Origin: CAWVWD01 sp965662365
GTDB taxonomy: Bacteria; Bacteroidota; Bacteroidia; Chitinophagales; Saprospiraceae
Reading direction: 5' to 3'
Assembly: GCA_965662365.1 (NCBI GenBank)
Contig: CBFIHR010000105.1
Coordinates: 1-12,431, forward strand
Length of the DNA: 12,431 bases
Program-made: the position numbers and the translations under genes
The notes under the pieces: generated by a model
What the model was told of the DNA's origin: nothing
Seen by the model: only the letters and a program-made list of their open reading frames with translations
Databases searched by the model: none
In this document: positions 6,801-12,431 of the stretch, piece by piece
Layout of the letters: the number at the start of each line of letters is the position of its first letter
Position numbering within the stretch: the first letter of the stretch is position 1

Positions 6801-6816
6801 GAATAAAAAAGAAACT

Positions 6817-7953
6817 ATGACAAGATTATCATTAGGAATGTTCGTACTATTTTTTACGCTACTTTCCTGTTCTCCGAAAAAGGCAACTTCTGCCAAATCA
6901 CCGAAAGAAGATTCAACTGCAAAGATTCAAGTCGCTTTATGCTTAGATACTTCTAACTCCATGGACGGTTTAATTGATCAGGCCAAATCACAATTATGGA
7001 AAATGGTCAACGAGTTGGCTTCGACCAAAAAAGCAGGTAAAACACCAGATATTGAGTTGGCTCTATATGAATATGGCAACAGCGGTTTGGCTGTGACCGA
7101 AGGTTATATTCGTCAAGTATCGGCACTAACGACGGACTTGGATATGATTTCTGAAAAATTATTTGAACTCAAAACTAATGGCGGCGATGAATACTGCGGC
7201 TGGACAATTCAAGATGTCACTAATAATTTGGCTTGGTCGGATAATAATCAGGATTTGAAATTAATTATTATTGCAGGAAATGAACCTTTTAATCAAGGAA
7301 AAGTCGATTATAAAATCGCTTGTAAAGCAGCTATTACGAAAGGTATTATGGTTAATACAATTCACTGTGGTGATTATGAAGGTGGCGTTCGTCACTTCTG
7401 GAAAGATGGAGCGGACTTAACCGACGGAAAGTATATGAATATTGATACAGATGCTAAAGTCGTACATATCGAAACTCCTTACGACGACGATATTTTAAAA
7501 TTAAATAATCAATTAAACGATACTTATATCGGTTTCGGTTCGGTTGGGCGTAACCGCAAAGCAATGCAGATGCAGCAAGATGCTAACGCTGCTACTTATG
7601 GCACTGCAAATAATGTAGAACGTGCCGTTTCTAAATCTAAAAAAGCTTACCGAAATGAAAAATGGGACTTGGTCGATGCTATGGAAAAAGACGAAGAAAT
7701 ATTAGACGAAATAAAGAAAGAAGATTTGCCCGAAGAGATGAAAGGCATGACTAAAGCAGAACAGAAAGCCTACATCGAAAAAAAGGCAAAAGAACGGGAA
7801 ACTTTACAAACTGAAATCAATGAGTTGAATAAAAAGCGTCAGGATTTTATTACTAAAAAACAACAGGAAAACGCCGAAACCTTGACCTTAGACAATGTGA
7901 TGCTGAAAGCAATTAGAGAGCAAGCCGAAGTGAAAGGATTTATCAATAAATAG
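6817..7953 (+). CDS. VWA-domain lipoprotein with C-terminal charged coiled-coil
   Basis: A 378-residue protein. Residues 1-18 are a lipoprotein signal with lipobox LLSC (Cys18), so it is expected to be membrane anchored outside the cytoplasm. After a Lys/Ser-rich linker, a von Willebrand factor A domain spans about 36-235 and carries the metal-site motif DTSNSMDG (D44, S46, S48). Further family-like blocks are GGDEYCGWTI (122-131) and IIAGNEPFNQG (151-161), where the usual TDG-type metal-ligand loop reads AGNEPF. The C-terminal third (about 265-355) is highly charged and helical, rich in Lys/Glu, and likely coiled coil. Homologues occur in Bacteroidota and other phyla as uncharacterised VWA proteins, and the partner and ligand are unknown. 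It appears to be a single-gene unit with its own upstream inverted repeat and a strong downstream terminator. Confidence 0.9.
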   Translation: MTRLSLGMFVLFFTLLSCSPKKATSAKSPKEDSTAKIQVALCLDTSNSMDGLIDQAKSQLWKMVNELASTKKAGKTPDIELALYEYGNSGLAVTEGYIRQVSALTTDLDMISEKLFELKTNGGDEYCGWTIQDVTNNLAWSDNNQDLKLIIIAGNEPFNQGKVDYKIACKAAITKGIMVNTIHCGDYEGGVRHFWKDGADLTDGKYMNIDTDAKVVHIETPYDDDILKLNNQLNDTYIGFGSVGRNRKAMQMQQDANAATYGTANNVERAVSKSKKAYRNEKWDLVDAMEKDEEILDEIKKEDLPEEMKGMTKAEQKAYIEKKAKERETLQTEINELNKKRQDFITKKQQENAETLTLDNVMLKAIREQAEVKGFINK

Positions 7954-7981
7954 TAGGCAGTTGACCGTAAAAATAAACAGC

Positions 7982-8022
7982 AACCGTGGTGATTTTAAGA
8001 ATCATCACGGTTTTTTGTTTTT
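7982..8022 (+). terminator. Intrinsic terminator of the VWA lipoprotein gene
   Basis: A 13-bp stem, AACCGTGGTGATT (7982-7994) with AATCATCACGGTT (8000-8012), containing one G-U wobble and a TTAAG loop. It is followed by TTTTGTTTTT (8013-8022), a classical Rho-independent arrangement 29 bp after the stop codon. Confidence 0.93.
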
Positions 8023-8109
8023 AAAATTATACATTATCTTTAATTCTAATTTATTATTTAAAAATGGTATTCCGAACTATCGTCAACTGTTTACCATCAA
8101 CCATTACTT

Positions 8110-8634
8110 ATGCAAGATTTGTTTAATTTAAAACGCAAAGTTAACACGTACAAGGAAGTCCTTGAAAACACTCAGAATTATCGTCAACAATGGCACGAAC
8201 ATCTAAAAAATCACATCATTCAAACCTTAGTTGAAGTTATCAAAGAAACTGGTCTGGAGGCTACCGTTACGACTAAAGGCGAAATTGAAAACTTGGAGGC
8301 TATTGTCTTATCTTTGGGTGATATGGGTAGCGGCTTGTCACAGCATGTCGGTGGACAAATGAAGCGAGAACTTGTTAAACACAACGGCTCTTTGATTTAT
8401 CAGCAGTTATTTAACGGCAAAGTTATCGTCTTGATTCAGTACCCAATGATTGAAAATTATGGTGAACCTCGACCGCCAAAAACCATTGCTATCTATCGCC
8501 CAGAGGAACTAAAAGAACCTTTTTTTATCCGTCATGTCGAAGACTTTATTAAAGAAATTACAGACTGGGAAGACTACGACGACGATGAACCCAATAAGCG
8601 GATTGGGTTTAAAATGAATTTTGAAAATCAATAA
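8110..8634 (+). CDS. Conserved-looking cytosolic protein of unknown function
   Basis: A 174-residue soluble protein with no signal peptide or membrane segment. The N-terminal 60 residues are predicted helical and basic/amphipathic (NLKRKVNTYKEVLENTQNYR). The middle is a likely beta-rich domain around NLEAIVLSLGDMGSGLSQHV (62-81) and NGKVIVLIQYPMIENYG (102-118), followed by TIAIYRPEEL and a C-terminal helix FIRHVEDFIKEITDWEDY with an acidic patch DDDEP. I do not recognise a named family. Codon use and composition match the neighbours, so it looks like a genuine resident gene. It follows the terminator at 7982-8022, so it probably has its own promoter, and is convergent with the serine hydrolase gene. 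Confidence 0.8.
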   Translation: MQDLFNLKRKVNTYKEVLENTQNYRQQWHEHLKNHIIQTLVEVIKETGLEATVTTKGEIENLEAIVLSLGDMGSGLSQHVGGQMKRELVKHNGSLIYQQLFNGKVIVLIQYPMIENYGEPRPPKTIAIYRPEELKEPFFIRHVEDFIKEITDWEDYDDDEPNKRIGFKMNFENQ

Positions 8635-8649
8635 ATTTGATAGTTATCA

Positions 8650-8712
8650 GCTTCGCTTTATTGTTTTAAGTAGGTTGAGGTATTCGATTAACAATTTAAC
8701 AATAAGCGAAGC
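8650..8712. terminator. Long-loop inverted repeat between convergent genes
   Basis: GCTTCGCTTTATTGTT (8650-8665) pairs with AACAATAAGCGAAGC (8698-8712), with one bulged T and a 32-nt loop. It fills the gap between the ends of the 174-residue protein gene (plus) and the serine hydrolase gene (minus). A bidirectional terminator role is likely by position, but the loop is long and there is no T-tract. The loop contains GAGGTATTCGATTA. Confidence 0.5.
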
Positions 8713-8726
8713 ACAACCGAAATAAT

Positions 8727-9827
8727 CTACTTGCGTTTCCAATTATTATTAATCATTTTCAACATAAAAAAGCCTAAACCTTCGAGTGAGTTTCGAGAGT
8801 TGGCGAGAACGATTACGCCAGTTTGTGTTTCGGGAATAAAAGCAATATAAGCTTGATGCCCAACGCCTGTTCCTCGATGACTCACGATTCCATAATATTT
8901 GCGTTTGGGGCGAACAATGTGCCAGCCGATGCCGGTATCAATATACGTTTCGATACCAGTATTCACTTGTGAAACTTGTGTTTTTATCAAGGACGATTGT
9001 AAGGGTAACTCCTGCCCTATTTCCAAATTTACCTGTACAAATCGTATCAAATCATTCATATCTGACATCAAACCGATTGACCCGTAAAAGGTAGAAAATA
9101 TAGCTGTTGGTGCTGGCGTTCCGTCTAACAAATATCCAGGATTTAGTCGTTGTTTTTGATTCTCATCTAATCCGTGAGTTGTGTTTTTCAGGCCCAACGG
9201 TCGCAGTAATTTCTCTTCTAAAACCAATTGAAAATCTTTATTTTCAACGGTTTCAATAATTCTTTCAATCAATGCAAAATTTGTATGAGAATAAATATAG
9301 TTCCCTGTTTGAAATAAATTATAATCTGCCAAAAATTCATCAAAATCCTTATCTGTATAATTTTTAAATGGATTGTTAGGGTCTTTATCTTTGATACTAA
9401 AATTAGTCGGTACACGAGGAAAACCCGAAGTATGCGTCGCTAAACTCCAAACCGTCAAATTCTGTATAGATTCGTGAAGTTGTTCTTTTTTTAAATAATC
9501 CGCCAATGTTTTTTGATAATCAATTTTACCTTCATCAACTAATATTTGTAACAACGAAGCAGTAAAAACCTTCGTCATCGAACCGATTTCAAAGATAGCA
9601 GAATCTGTCGGCGGCCGACTTGTGCCTTTTTCGGCTTCACCAAAACCATATACATAGGTCGAGTCACCATCAATAATTCCAATAAGAATCCCGGGGTTTT
9701 TATTCAAATCAATCTCCATTTCTACATACTTAGAAACGTATTTTTCTAATTTTTTACTTTCAGAACGTTGTCCCAAAAGCGTCATAGAACTGAAAACTAT
9801 CATTAGTAAAATAATCATGTATTTCAT
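8727..9827 (-). CDS. Periplasmic serine hydrolase, beta-lactamase/D-alanyl-D-alanine carboxypeptidase family (PF00144)
   Basis: A 366-residue protein with a Sec signal peptide (about residues 1-20, MKYMIILLMIVFSSMTLLGQ) and a class C beta-lactamase-like fold. The nucleophile motif S83-x-x-K86 sits in EIGSMTKVFTA. The second motif, usually YxN, is Y179-S-H181 within YIYSHTNFALIERIIE, so Asn is replaced by His. The third motif is H317-R-G319 in SHRGTGVGHQAY, in the KTG-equivalent strand. Other hallmarks are LATHTSGFPR (129-138) and GSIGLMSDMNDL (249-260). The family includes peptidases, esterases and penicillin-binding-like enzymes, and the substrate cannot be read from sequence. A true antibiotic-inactivating beta-lactamase is unlikely given the motif variants. 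It is divergent from ppk2 across 130 bp. Confidence 0.92.
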   Translation of the reverse strand: MKYMIILLMIVFSSMTLLGQRSESKKLEKYVSKYVEMEIDLNKNPGILIGIIDGDSTYVYGFGEAEKGTSRPPTDSAIFEIGSMTKVFTASLLQILVDEGKIDYQKTLADYLKKEQLHESIQNLTVWSLATHTSGFPRVPTNFSIKDKDPNNPFKNYTDKDFDEFLADYNLFQTGNYIYSHTNFALIERIIETVENKDFQLVLEEKLLRPLGLKNTTHGLDENQKQRLNPGYLLDGTPAPTAIFSTFYGSIGLMSDMNDLIRFVQVNLEIGQELPLQSSLIKTQVSQVNTGIETYIDTGIGWHIVRPKRKYYGIVSHRGTGVGHQAYIAFIPETQTGVIVLANSRNSLEGLGFFMLKMINNNWKRK

Positions 9828-9850
9828 AGATATTTTTTAATTATTCAATC

Positions 9851-9913
9851 AATATTACTAAAACTATATTTTTTTCAATAAATTGGACACCTGTAAATTT
9901 AATATTAGTAAAA
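9851..9913. promoter_or_regulatory. Pair of 13-bp direct repeats in the serine hydrolase/ppk2 divergent region
   Basis: AATATTACTAAAA (9851-9863) and AATATTAGTAAAA (9901-9913) differ at one base and start 50 bp apart, about five helical turns. They sit in the divergent promoter region of the serine hydrolase and ppk2 genes, so they could be sites for a shared regulator. AT-rich composition raises the chance-match risk. Confidence 0.35.
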
Positions 9914-9915
9914 AA

Positions 9916-9938
9916 GTGTTCACGAAAATACGTAACAC
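9916..9938 (+). promoter_or_regulatory. Small hairpin in the ppk2 leader
   Basis: GTGTTCACG (9916-9924) pairs with CGTAACAC (9931-9938), with one bulged C and a 6-nt loop, ending 19 bp before the ppk2 ATG. It is GC-richer than the rest of the intergenic DNA. It may be a leader hairpin or an operator. Confidence 0.35.
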
Positions 9939-9957
9939 GCCACCCTAATCAATAACC

Positions 9958-10719
9958 ATGATAGATTTATCAAAAATTTCAACAAGAGCACCTGAAGGTT
10001 TTTCAAAAGATAAAGCGAAAAAGGAATTCAAAGAACTACAAGAGTACATTGCCGAAATGCAAGAACGCATGTATGCGGAGAAAAAGCATAGTTTATTAGT
10101 CATTTTTCAAGGCATGGACTCGAGCGGAAAAGATGGAACAACCAAACGAGTTTTTAGACAATGTATGCCTATCGGGCTGAAAGTCAAAGGTTATGGCAAA
10201 CCAACAGAAGAGGAACTCGGACACGATTTTCTTTGGCGAGTTCATCAGCACACGCCTAAAAAAGGTATGATTCAAGTTTTTGTACGCTCACATTACGAAG
10301 ATATTTTGATTCAGCGAGTACATCATTGGATTAACAAAGAACGGGTCGAAAAACGTATCAAAGCCATCAATGCGTTTGAAGAATTATTAACTTTTGATAA
10401 CAACACAACGATTATTAAATGTTACTTGCACTTGTCACCAGAGCGTCAGCAAGAAAAACTTCAGGAACGTATCGACCGACCTGATAAGCAGTGGAAACAC
10501 AATGCAAATGACTGGAAAGAAGCCAAACTCTGGGACGAATATCGGGACGCTTATCACGATGTTTTGAATCGCTGTAACGCTATTCCGTGGCACGTCGTAC
10601 CAGCTGACCAACGTTGGTACCGCAACTATTATGCTGCTAAAATTGTCGCTGAAACTTTAGAGCGATTGAATCCTAAATATCCGATTTTAACGGCAGAAGA
10701 ATTGAAGGTAGAAAGATAA
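9958..10719 (+). CDS. ppk2: Polyphosphate kinase 2 family protein (PPK2)
   Basis: A 253-residue cytosolic P-loop kinase. PPK2 enzymes transfer phosphate between polyphosphate and nucleotides, phosphorylating nucleoside mono- or diphosphates at the expense of polyphosphate. Walker A is FQGMDSSGKDGT (50-61; family consensus GMDxxGKDG, K58). Walker B is VFVRSHYEDIL (107-117; consensus RSHYED). The lid region RIDRPDKQWKHNANDWKEAK carries the basic residues expected to bind polyphosphate. HVVPADQRWYRNYY near the end is also typical. The single-domain length and short N-terminal helix fit the small one-domain PPK2 type; class III (AMP and ADP acceptor) is plausible by resemblance to Bacteroidota enzymes but not proven. 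It is divergent from the serine hydrolase and convergent with the DUF423 gene. Confidence 0.96.
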   Translation: MIDLSKISTRAPEGFSKDKAKKEFKELQEYIAEMQERMYAEKKHSLLVIFQGMDSSGKDGTTKRVFRQCMPIGLKVKGYGKPTEEELGHDFLWRVHQHTPKKGMIQVFVRSHYEDILIQRVHHWINKERVEKRIKAINAFEELLTFDNNTTIIKCYLHLSPERQQEKLQERIDRPDKQWKHNANDWKEAKLWDEYRDAYHDVLNRCNAIPWHVVPADQRWYRNYYAAKIVAETLERLNPKYPILTAEELKVER

Positions 10720-10726
10720 ATTATAG

Positions 10727-10794
10727 TCGCTTGTTCCTCTATTACCACTAAATTATTTTATTAAAAAAATCAATAACCAATGAGAAACAAGCGA
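10727..10794. terminator. Long-loop inverted repeat between convergent ppk2 and DUF423 genes
   Basis: TCGCTTGTTCCTC (10727-10739) pairs with GAGAAACAAGCGA (10782-10794), with one mismatch and a 42-nt AT-rich loop. It lies between the ends of ppk2 and the DUF423 gene. The outer arm shares TCGCTT and the AACAA...AGCGA word with the convergent repeat at 8650-8712, so the two may be related elements or a shared terminator style. Confidence 0.45.
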
Positions 10795-10800
10795 TCGTAA

Positions 10801-11190
10801 TTAAGTTTTCTTGACACCTTCAAAAATCAGAATCGCCCAAGCAACTATAAAAAATGTTCCGCCAATTGGCGTAATTGGCCCTAAAAAAGTCCAGGATTCG
10901 ATACCTAAAATAGATTTGGTAGCTAACAAATATATTGAACCTGAAAACAAGATAATGCCAATTAGAAAAAGAGAAACCGCTGTTTTTAGTCTTTTAGAAT
11001 TGGTTTGATGTGCCACAATTGCTGTTAAAAATATAGCGAATGTGTGGTAAAAATGATAGCGAATGCCAACTTGAAACGTTTCCAATTGACTTTCAGAAAT
11101 CAAGGCTTTCAGACCGTGAGCACCAAACGCTCCTAAAACTACAGCAATCACGCCCAAAATGCCAACTAAAATAAAATGTTTTTTCTCCAT
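10801..11190 (-). CDS. DUF423 (YgdD family) integral membrane protein
   Basis: A 129-residue inner-membrane protein with four predicted helices at about 5-21, 46-62, 69-90 and 107-125. Family marks are VLGAFGAHGLK (18-28), FQVGIRYHFYHTFAI (39-53), LFSGSIYLLA (81-90) and FLGPITPIGGTFFIVAWAIL (102-121). DUF423 proteins are widespread and have no assigned biochemical role. Length and motif order are complete. It is convergent with ppk2 and divergent from bshB1, with 192 bp between the start codons that include a 31-bp palindrome, 68 bp upstream of its own start. Confidence 0.93.
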   Translation of the reverse strand: MEKKHFILVGILGVIAVVLGAFGAHGLKALISESQLETFQVGIRYHFYHTFAIFLTAIVAHQTNSKRLKTAVSLFLIGIILFSGSIYLLATKSILGIESWTFLGPITPIGGTFFIVAWAILIFEGVKKT

Positions 11191-11258
11191 GATTTTTTAT
11201 AAATAATAAATTGATTCCACAAAGATAAACAGGATTCACTTACTTTTGTTAAATCGTA

Positions 11259-11289
11259 GGTATCAGATACTTTCAAAGTATTCGATACC
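11259..11289. promoter_or_regulatory. 31-bp near-perfect palindrome between DUF423 and bshB1
   Basis: The arms GGTATCAGATACTTT (11259-11273) and AAAGTATTCGATACC (11275-11289) flank one central C, with two adjacent mismatches. It sits in the divergent promoter region, 68 bp from the DUF423 start and 93 bp from the bshB1 start. It is a candidate operator for a dimeric regulator, or a member of a dispersed repeat family built on GTATTCGAT words. Confidence 0.5.
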
Positions 11290-11307
11290 TTAAATTTCAG
11301 GAGTGTT

Positions 11308-11357
11308 TCACAAATAGCTTGTTTTCTTGTCTTTCTAAACTATCAAACTATTTGCGA
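11308..11357 (+). promoter_or_regulatory. Imperfect inverted repeat in the bshB1 leader
   Basis: TCACAAATAG (11308-11317) and CTATTTGCGA (11348-11357) are inverse complements except for one base, with a 30-nt loop that contains the short direct repeat AAACTATC/AAACTATT (11337-11352 region). It ends 25 bp before the bshB1 ATG. Role unknown. Confidence 0.3.
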
Positions 11358-11382
11358 CGCACTCAATTTTTATAAATCAACT

Positions 11383-12105
11383 ATGAAAGTAGATATTTTA
11401 GCAATCGGTGTGCATCCTGACGATGTAGAATTAAGTTGTAGCGGAACGTTGTTGAAACACAAAGCACAGGGCAAAACCTTTGGCTTATTGGATCTGACCT
11501 TGGGCGAATTGGGAAGTCGAGGAACACCTCAATTGCGAACTGAAGAAGCCATGAATGCCGCCAAAATTTTGGGGGCAAGTTTTCGGGAACAATTGGATCT
11601 GGGCGATGGATTTTTTGAGCATAATCGAGCGAGTATTGTCGAAATTGTAAAAATTATTCGTTACTGCCAACCAGAAATTGTGTTGTGCAATGCCTTAGAG
11701 GATAGACATCCAGATCATGGGCGTTCAGCGAAGTTAGAAGCAGATGCCTGTTTTTTTTCGGGTTTGCAGCGAATTGAAACAGAATTTCGAGGCGAAAAAC
11801 AAACACATTGGCGACCAAAAGCCATTTATCATTATATTCAAGATGTACAATTAACACCAGATTTTGTGGTCGATATTACGCCTTTTATGGAACAAAAAAT
11901 TGAATCTATTTTGGCGTATCAATCGCAATTTCACAATCCTAATTACAAAAAAGAAGAAGTACAAACACCAATTTCGGGTAAAGGTTTCATGGATTTTATG
12001 TATGCTAAAAATCGAGTTTTTGGTCGTCCGATTAATGCCGAGTATGCGGAAGGATTTAATACCAGTCGGATTTTTGGTGTGGAAGATTTGTTTGATTTGA
12101 TTTGA
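11383..12105 (+). CDS. bshB1: Bacillithiol biosynthesis deacetylase BshB1
   Basis: A 240-residue cytosolic zinc hydrolase of the LmbE/PIG-L fold. It removes the acetyl group from N-acetylglucosaminyl-malate, the second step of bacillithiol synthesis between BshA and BshC. The first metal motif is HPDDVELSCSGTL, with H11 and D14 as zinc ligands and D13 as catalytic base. H112 in RHPDHGR supplies the third ligand, and H109 matches the catalytic His. DLTLGELGSRGT (37-48) and KGFMDFMYAKNRVFG, then SRIFGVEDL at the C-terminus, are BshB1-specific rather than generic PIG-L features. The length matches the family. bshA and bshC are not in the window. The gene ends 5 bp before a strong terminator. Confidence 0.97.
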   Translation: MKVDILAIGVHPDDVELSCSGTLLKHKAQGKTFGLLDLTLGELGSRGTPQLRTEEAMNAAKILGASFREQLDLGDGFFEHNRASIVEIVKIIRYCQPEIVLCNALEDRHPDHGRSAKLEADACFFSGLQRIETEFRGEKQTHWRPKAIYHYIQDVQLTPDFVVDITPFMEQKIESILAYQSQFHNPNYKKEEVQTPISGKGFMDFMYAKNRVFGRPINAEYAEGFNTSRIFGVEDLFDLI

Positions 12106-12110
12106 TTTTT

Positions 12111-12158
12111 ATTAGATGAAAGGCATTTTGAAAATGCCTTCCATCTAATTTTTATTTT
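12111..12158 (+). terminator. Strong intrinsic terminator of bshB1
   Basis: ATTAGATGAAAGGCATTTT (12111-12129) and AAAATGCCTTCCATCTAAT (12131-12149) form a stem of up to about 17 bp with one A-C mismatch and a short TTTGAA-type loop. TTTTTATTTT (12149-12158) follows. It begins 5 bp after the bshB1 stop. Confidence 0.93.
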
Positions 12159-12160
12159 GA

Positions 12161-12196
12161 ACTTTGCGTTCTCTGCGTTAAACTGCGGTTAAATTT
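12161..12196. repeat. TGCG-type intergenic repeat
   Basis: Three imperfect adjacent units, CTTTGCGTT, CTCTGCGTTAAA and CTGCGGTTAAA, lie between the bshB1 terminator and the stop codon of the GH13 gene. The pattern resembles short dispersed intergenic repeats of the (C)TCTGCGTTAAA kind that I recall from several bacterial genomes. Whether it recurs in this genome cannot be seen here. Confidence 0.45.
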
Positions 12197-12431
12197 AAAC
12201 CCGAAACAACGCACATTCCCAAGCCTTCACTTTTCCGCTTGTCGCAATAGTAGAATCTGTATAGTTTCCAATAACTTTAGTAAAGTCAGCAGGTAACTTG
12301 AAGTCACCTGCTGACTCCAAATCCAATACTTGTTCGTCATCACTCATATTCAAAACCACCAAAAACTGTTTGTCACTCATCGTTCGAGTATAGACAAAAA
12401 GTGCTTCGTGTTTTGGTAGCAAATCCTCAAA
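12195..12431 (-). CDS. C-terminal end of a GH13 alpha-glucosidase/alpha-amylase family protein (5' part outside window)
   Basis: The last 78 residues are visible, and the frame stays open through the right edge (FEDLLPKHEALFVYTR at the start of the visible part), so the true start lies outside. The pattern FEDLLPKHEALFVYTRT, then KQFLVVLNMSDDEQVLDLES, then LPADFTKVIGNY and a final KAWECALFRV matches the all-beta C-terminal domain of GH13 oligo-1,6-glucosidase or alpha-glucosidase enzymes, in which this domain closes the catalytic barrel protein (typical ending L-x-P-W-E-A-x-V-Y). The catalytic domain is not visible, so specificity is unknown. It is convergent with bshB1. Confidence 0.8.
   Translation of the reverse strand, partial: FEDLLPKHEALFVYTRTMSDKQFLVVLNMSDDEQVLDLESAGDFKLPADFTKVIGNYTDSTIATSGKVKAWECALFRV

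Larger units (their letters stand above)
5811..6816. other. 1-kb gene-free, very AT-rich intergenic region
   Basis: No reading frame with coding character was found on either strand, and base composition is clearly more AT-rich than in the flanking genes. Contents, left to right: a 7-bp dyad GTAGTTT/AAACTAC (5826-5832, 5858-5864) upstream of the GxxExxY gene; a GC-richer structured element (5886-5966); three GACACA repeats (5978-6062); a long featureless AT stretch with homopolymer palindromes such as CTTTTTT/AAAAAAG at 6574-6590; the word ATACGTCGA at 6388-6396, repeated at 6794-6802; and the 9-bp inverted repeat at 6767-6800. An unannotated small RNA or a decayed insertion would fit, but nothing proves either. 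Confidence 0.7.

Noticed and set aside
5481..7953. Defence or toxin-antitoxin island from the GxxExxY and VWA genes
   Set aside because: The two genes are 1 kb apart and on opposite strands, with no nuclease, ATPase, methylase or recombinase nearby; the VWA protein is an exported lipoprotein.
8064..8097. Dyad ATGGTA/TACCAT upstream of the 174-residue protein gene
   Set aside because: Only 6 bp arms with a 22-nt loop, which is within chance expectation.
8727..9827. Antibiotic-resistance beta-lactamase
   Set aside because: The fold fits, but YSH and HRG variants and the general PF00144 character indicate an uncharacterised serine hydrolase.
11381..11857. Several minus-strand open frames opposite bshB1
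   Set aside because: They overlap a complete, motif-rich bshB1 and have no recognisable protein features.

Overview
This is an AT-rich window from a Bacteroidota chromosome, probably a free-living Saprospiria-, Chitinophagia- or Flavobacteriia-like organism. The lineage call rests on gene content. There is a secreted metalloprotease carrying GEVED domains and SprB-type repeats, two lipoproteins with Bacteroidota-style N-termini (one in family DUF4296), a bacillithiol deacetylase BshB1, a PPK2 kinase of the type common in this phylum, and a GxxExxY-family protein. Shine-Dalgarno sequences are essentially absent, as is usual in the phylum. No rRNA, complete tRNA, CRISPR array, transposase or integrase was found.

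Layout. Positions 1-3419 (minus) hold the N-terminal 1139 residues of a large secreted M12B-like metalloprotease. It runs off the left edge inside a tandem array of nearly identical 76-residue SprB repeats. Next come yggS (minus, PLP homeostasis) and, divergent from it across a 25-bp palindrome, a DUF4296 lipoprotein. A two-helix small membrane protein (minus) and ywbE (plus) follow. A strong hairpin terminator separates ywbE from a convergent, degenerate GxxExxY protein.

Positions 5811-6816 are a 1-kb gene-free, very AT-rich stretch with a small structured element, a cluster of GACACA repeats, and an inverted repeat just before the next gene. A VWA-domain lipoprotein, a cytosolic protein of unknown function, a periplasmic beta-lactamase-fold serine hydrolase (minus), ppk2 (plus), a DUF423 membrane protein (minus) and bshB1 (plus) follow. 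The right edge cuts off the C-terminus of a GH13 alpha-glucosidase-like protein (minus).

The genes are mostly single-gene units in alternating orientation, so no multi-gene operon is evident. Gene ends are marked by hairpins: 5428-5457, 7982-8022 and 12111-12158 are good intrinsic terminators, and 8650-8712 and 10727-10794 are long-loop inverted repeats at convergent ends. Several intergenic regions upstream of genes carry dyads or repeats. The functions are housekeeping or surface-related: PLP balance, nucleotide/polyphosphate metabolism, low-molecular-weight thiol synthesis, envelope lipoproteins and an exported protease. I did not find a convincing new multi-gene system. The most unusual material is the homogenised SprB repeat array, the palindromes in divergent regions, and the non-coding kilobase at 5811-6816.
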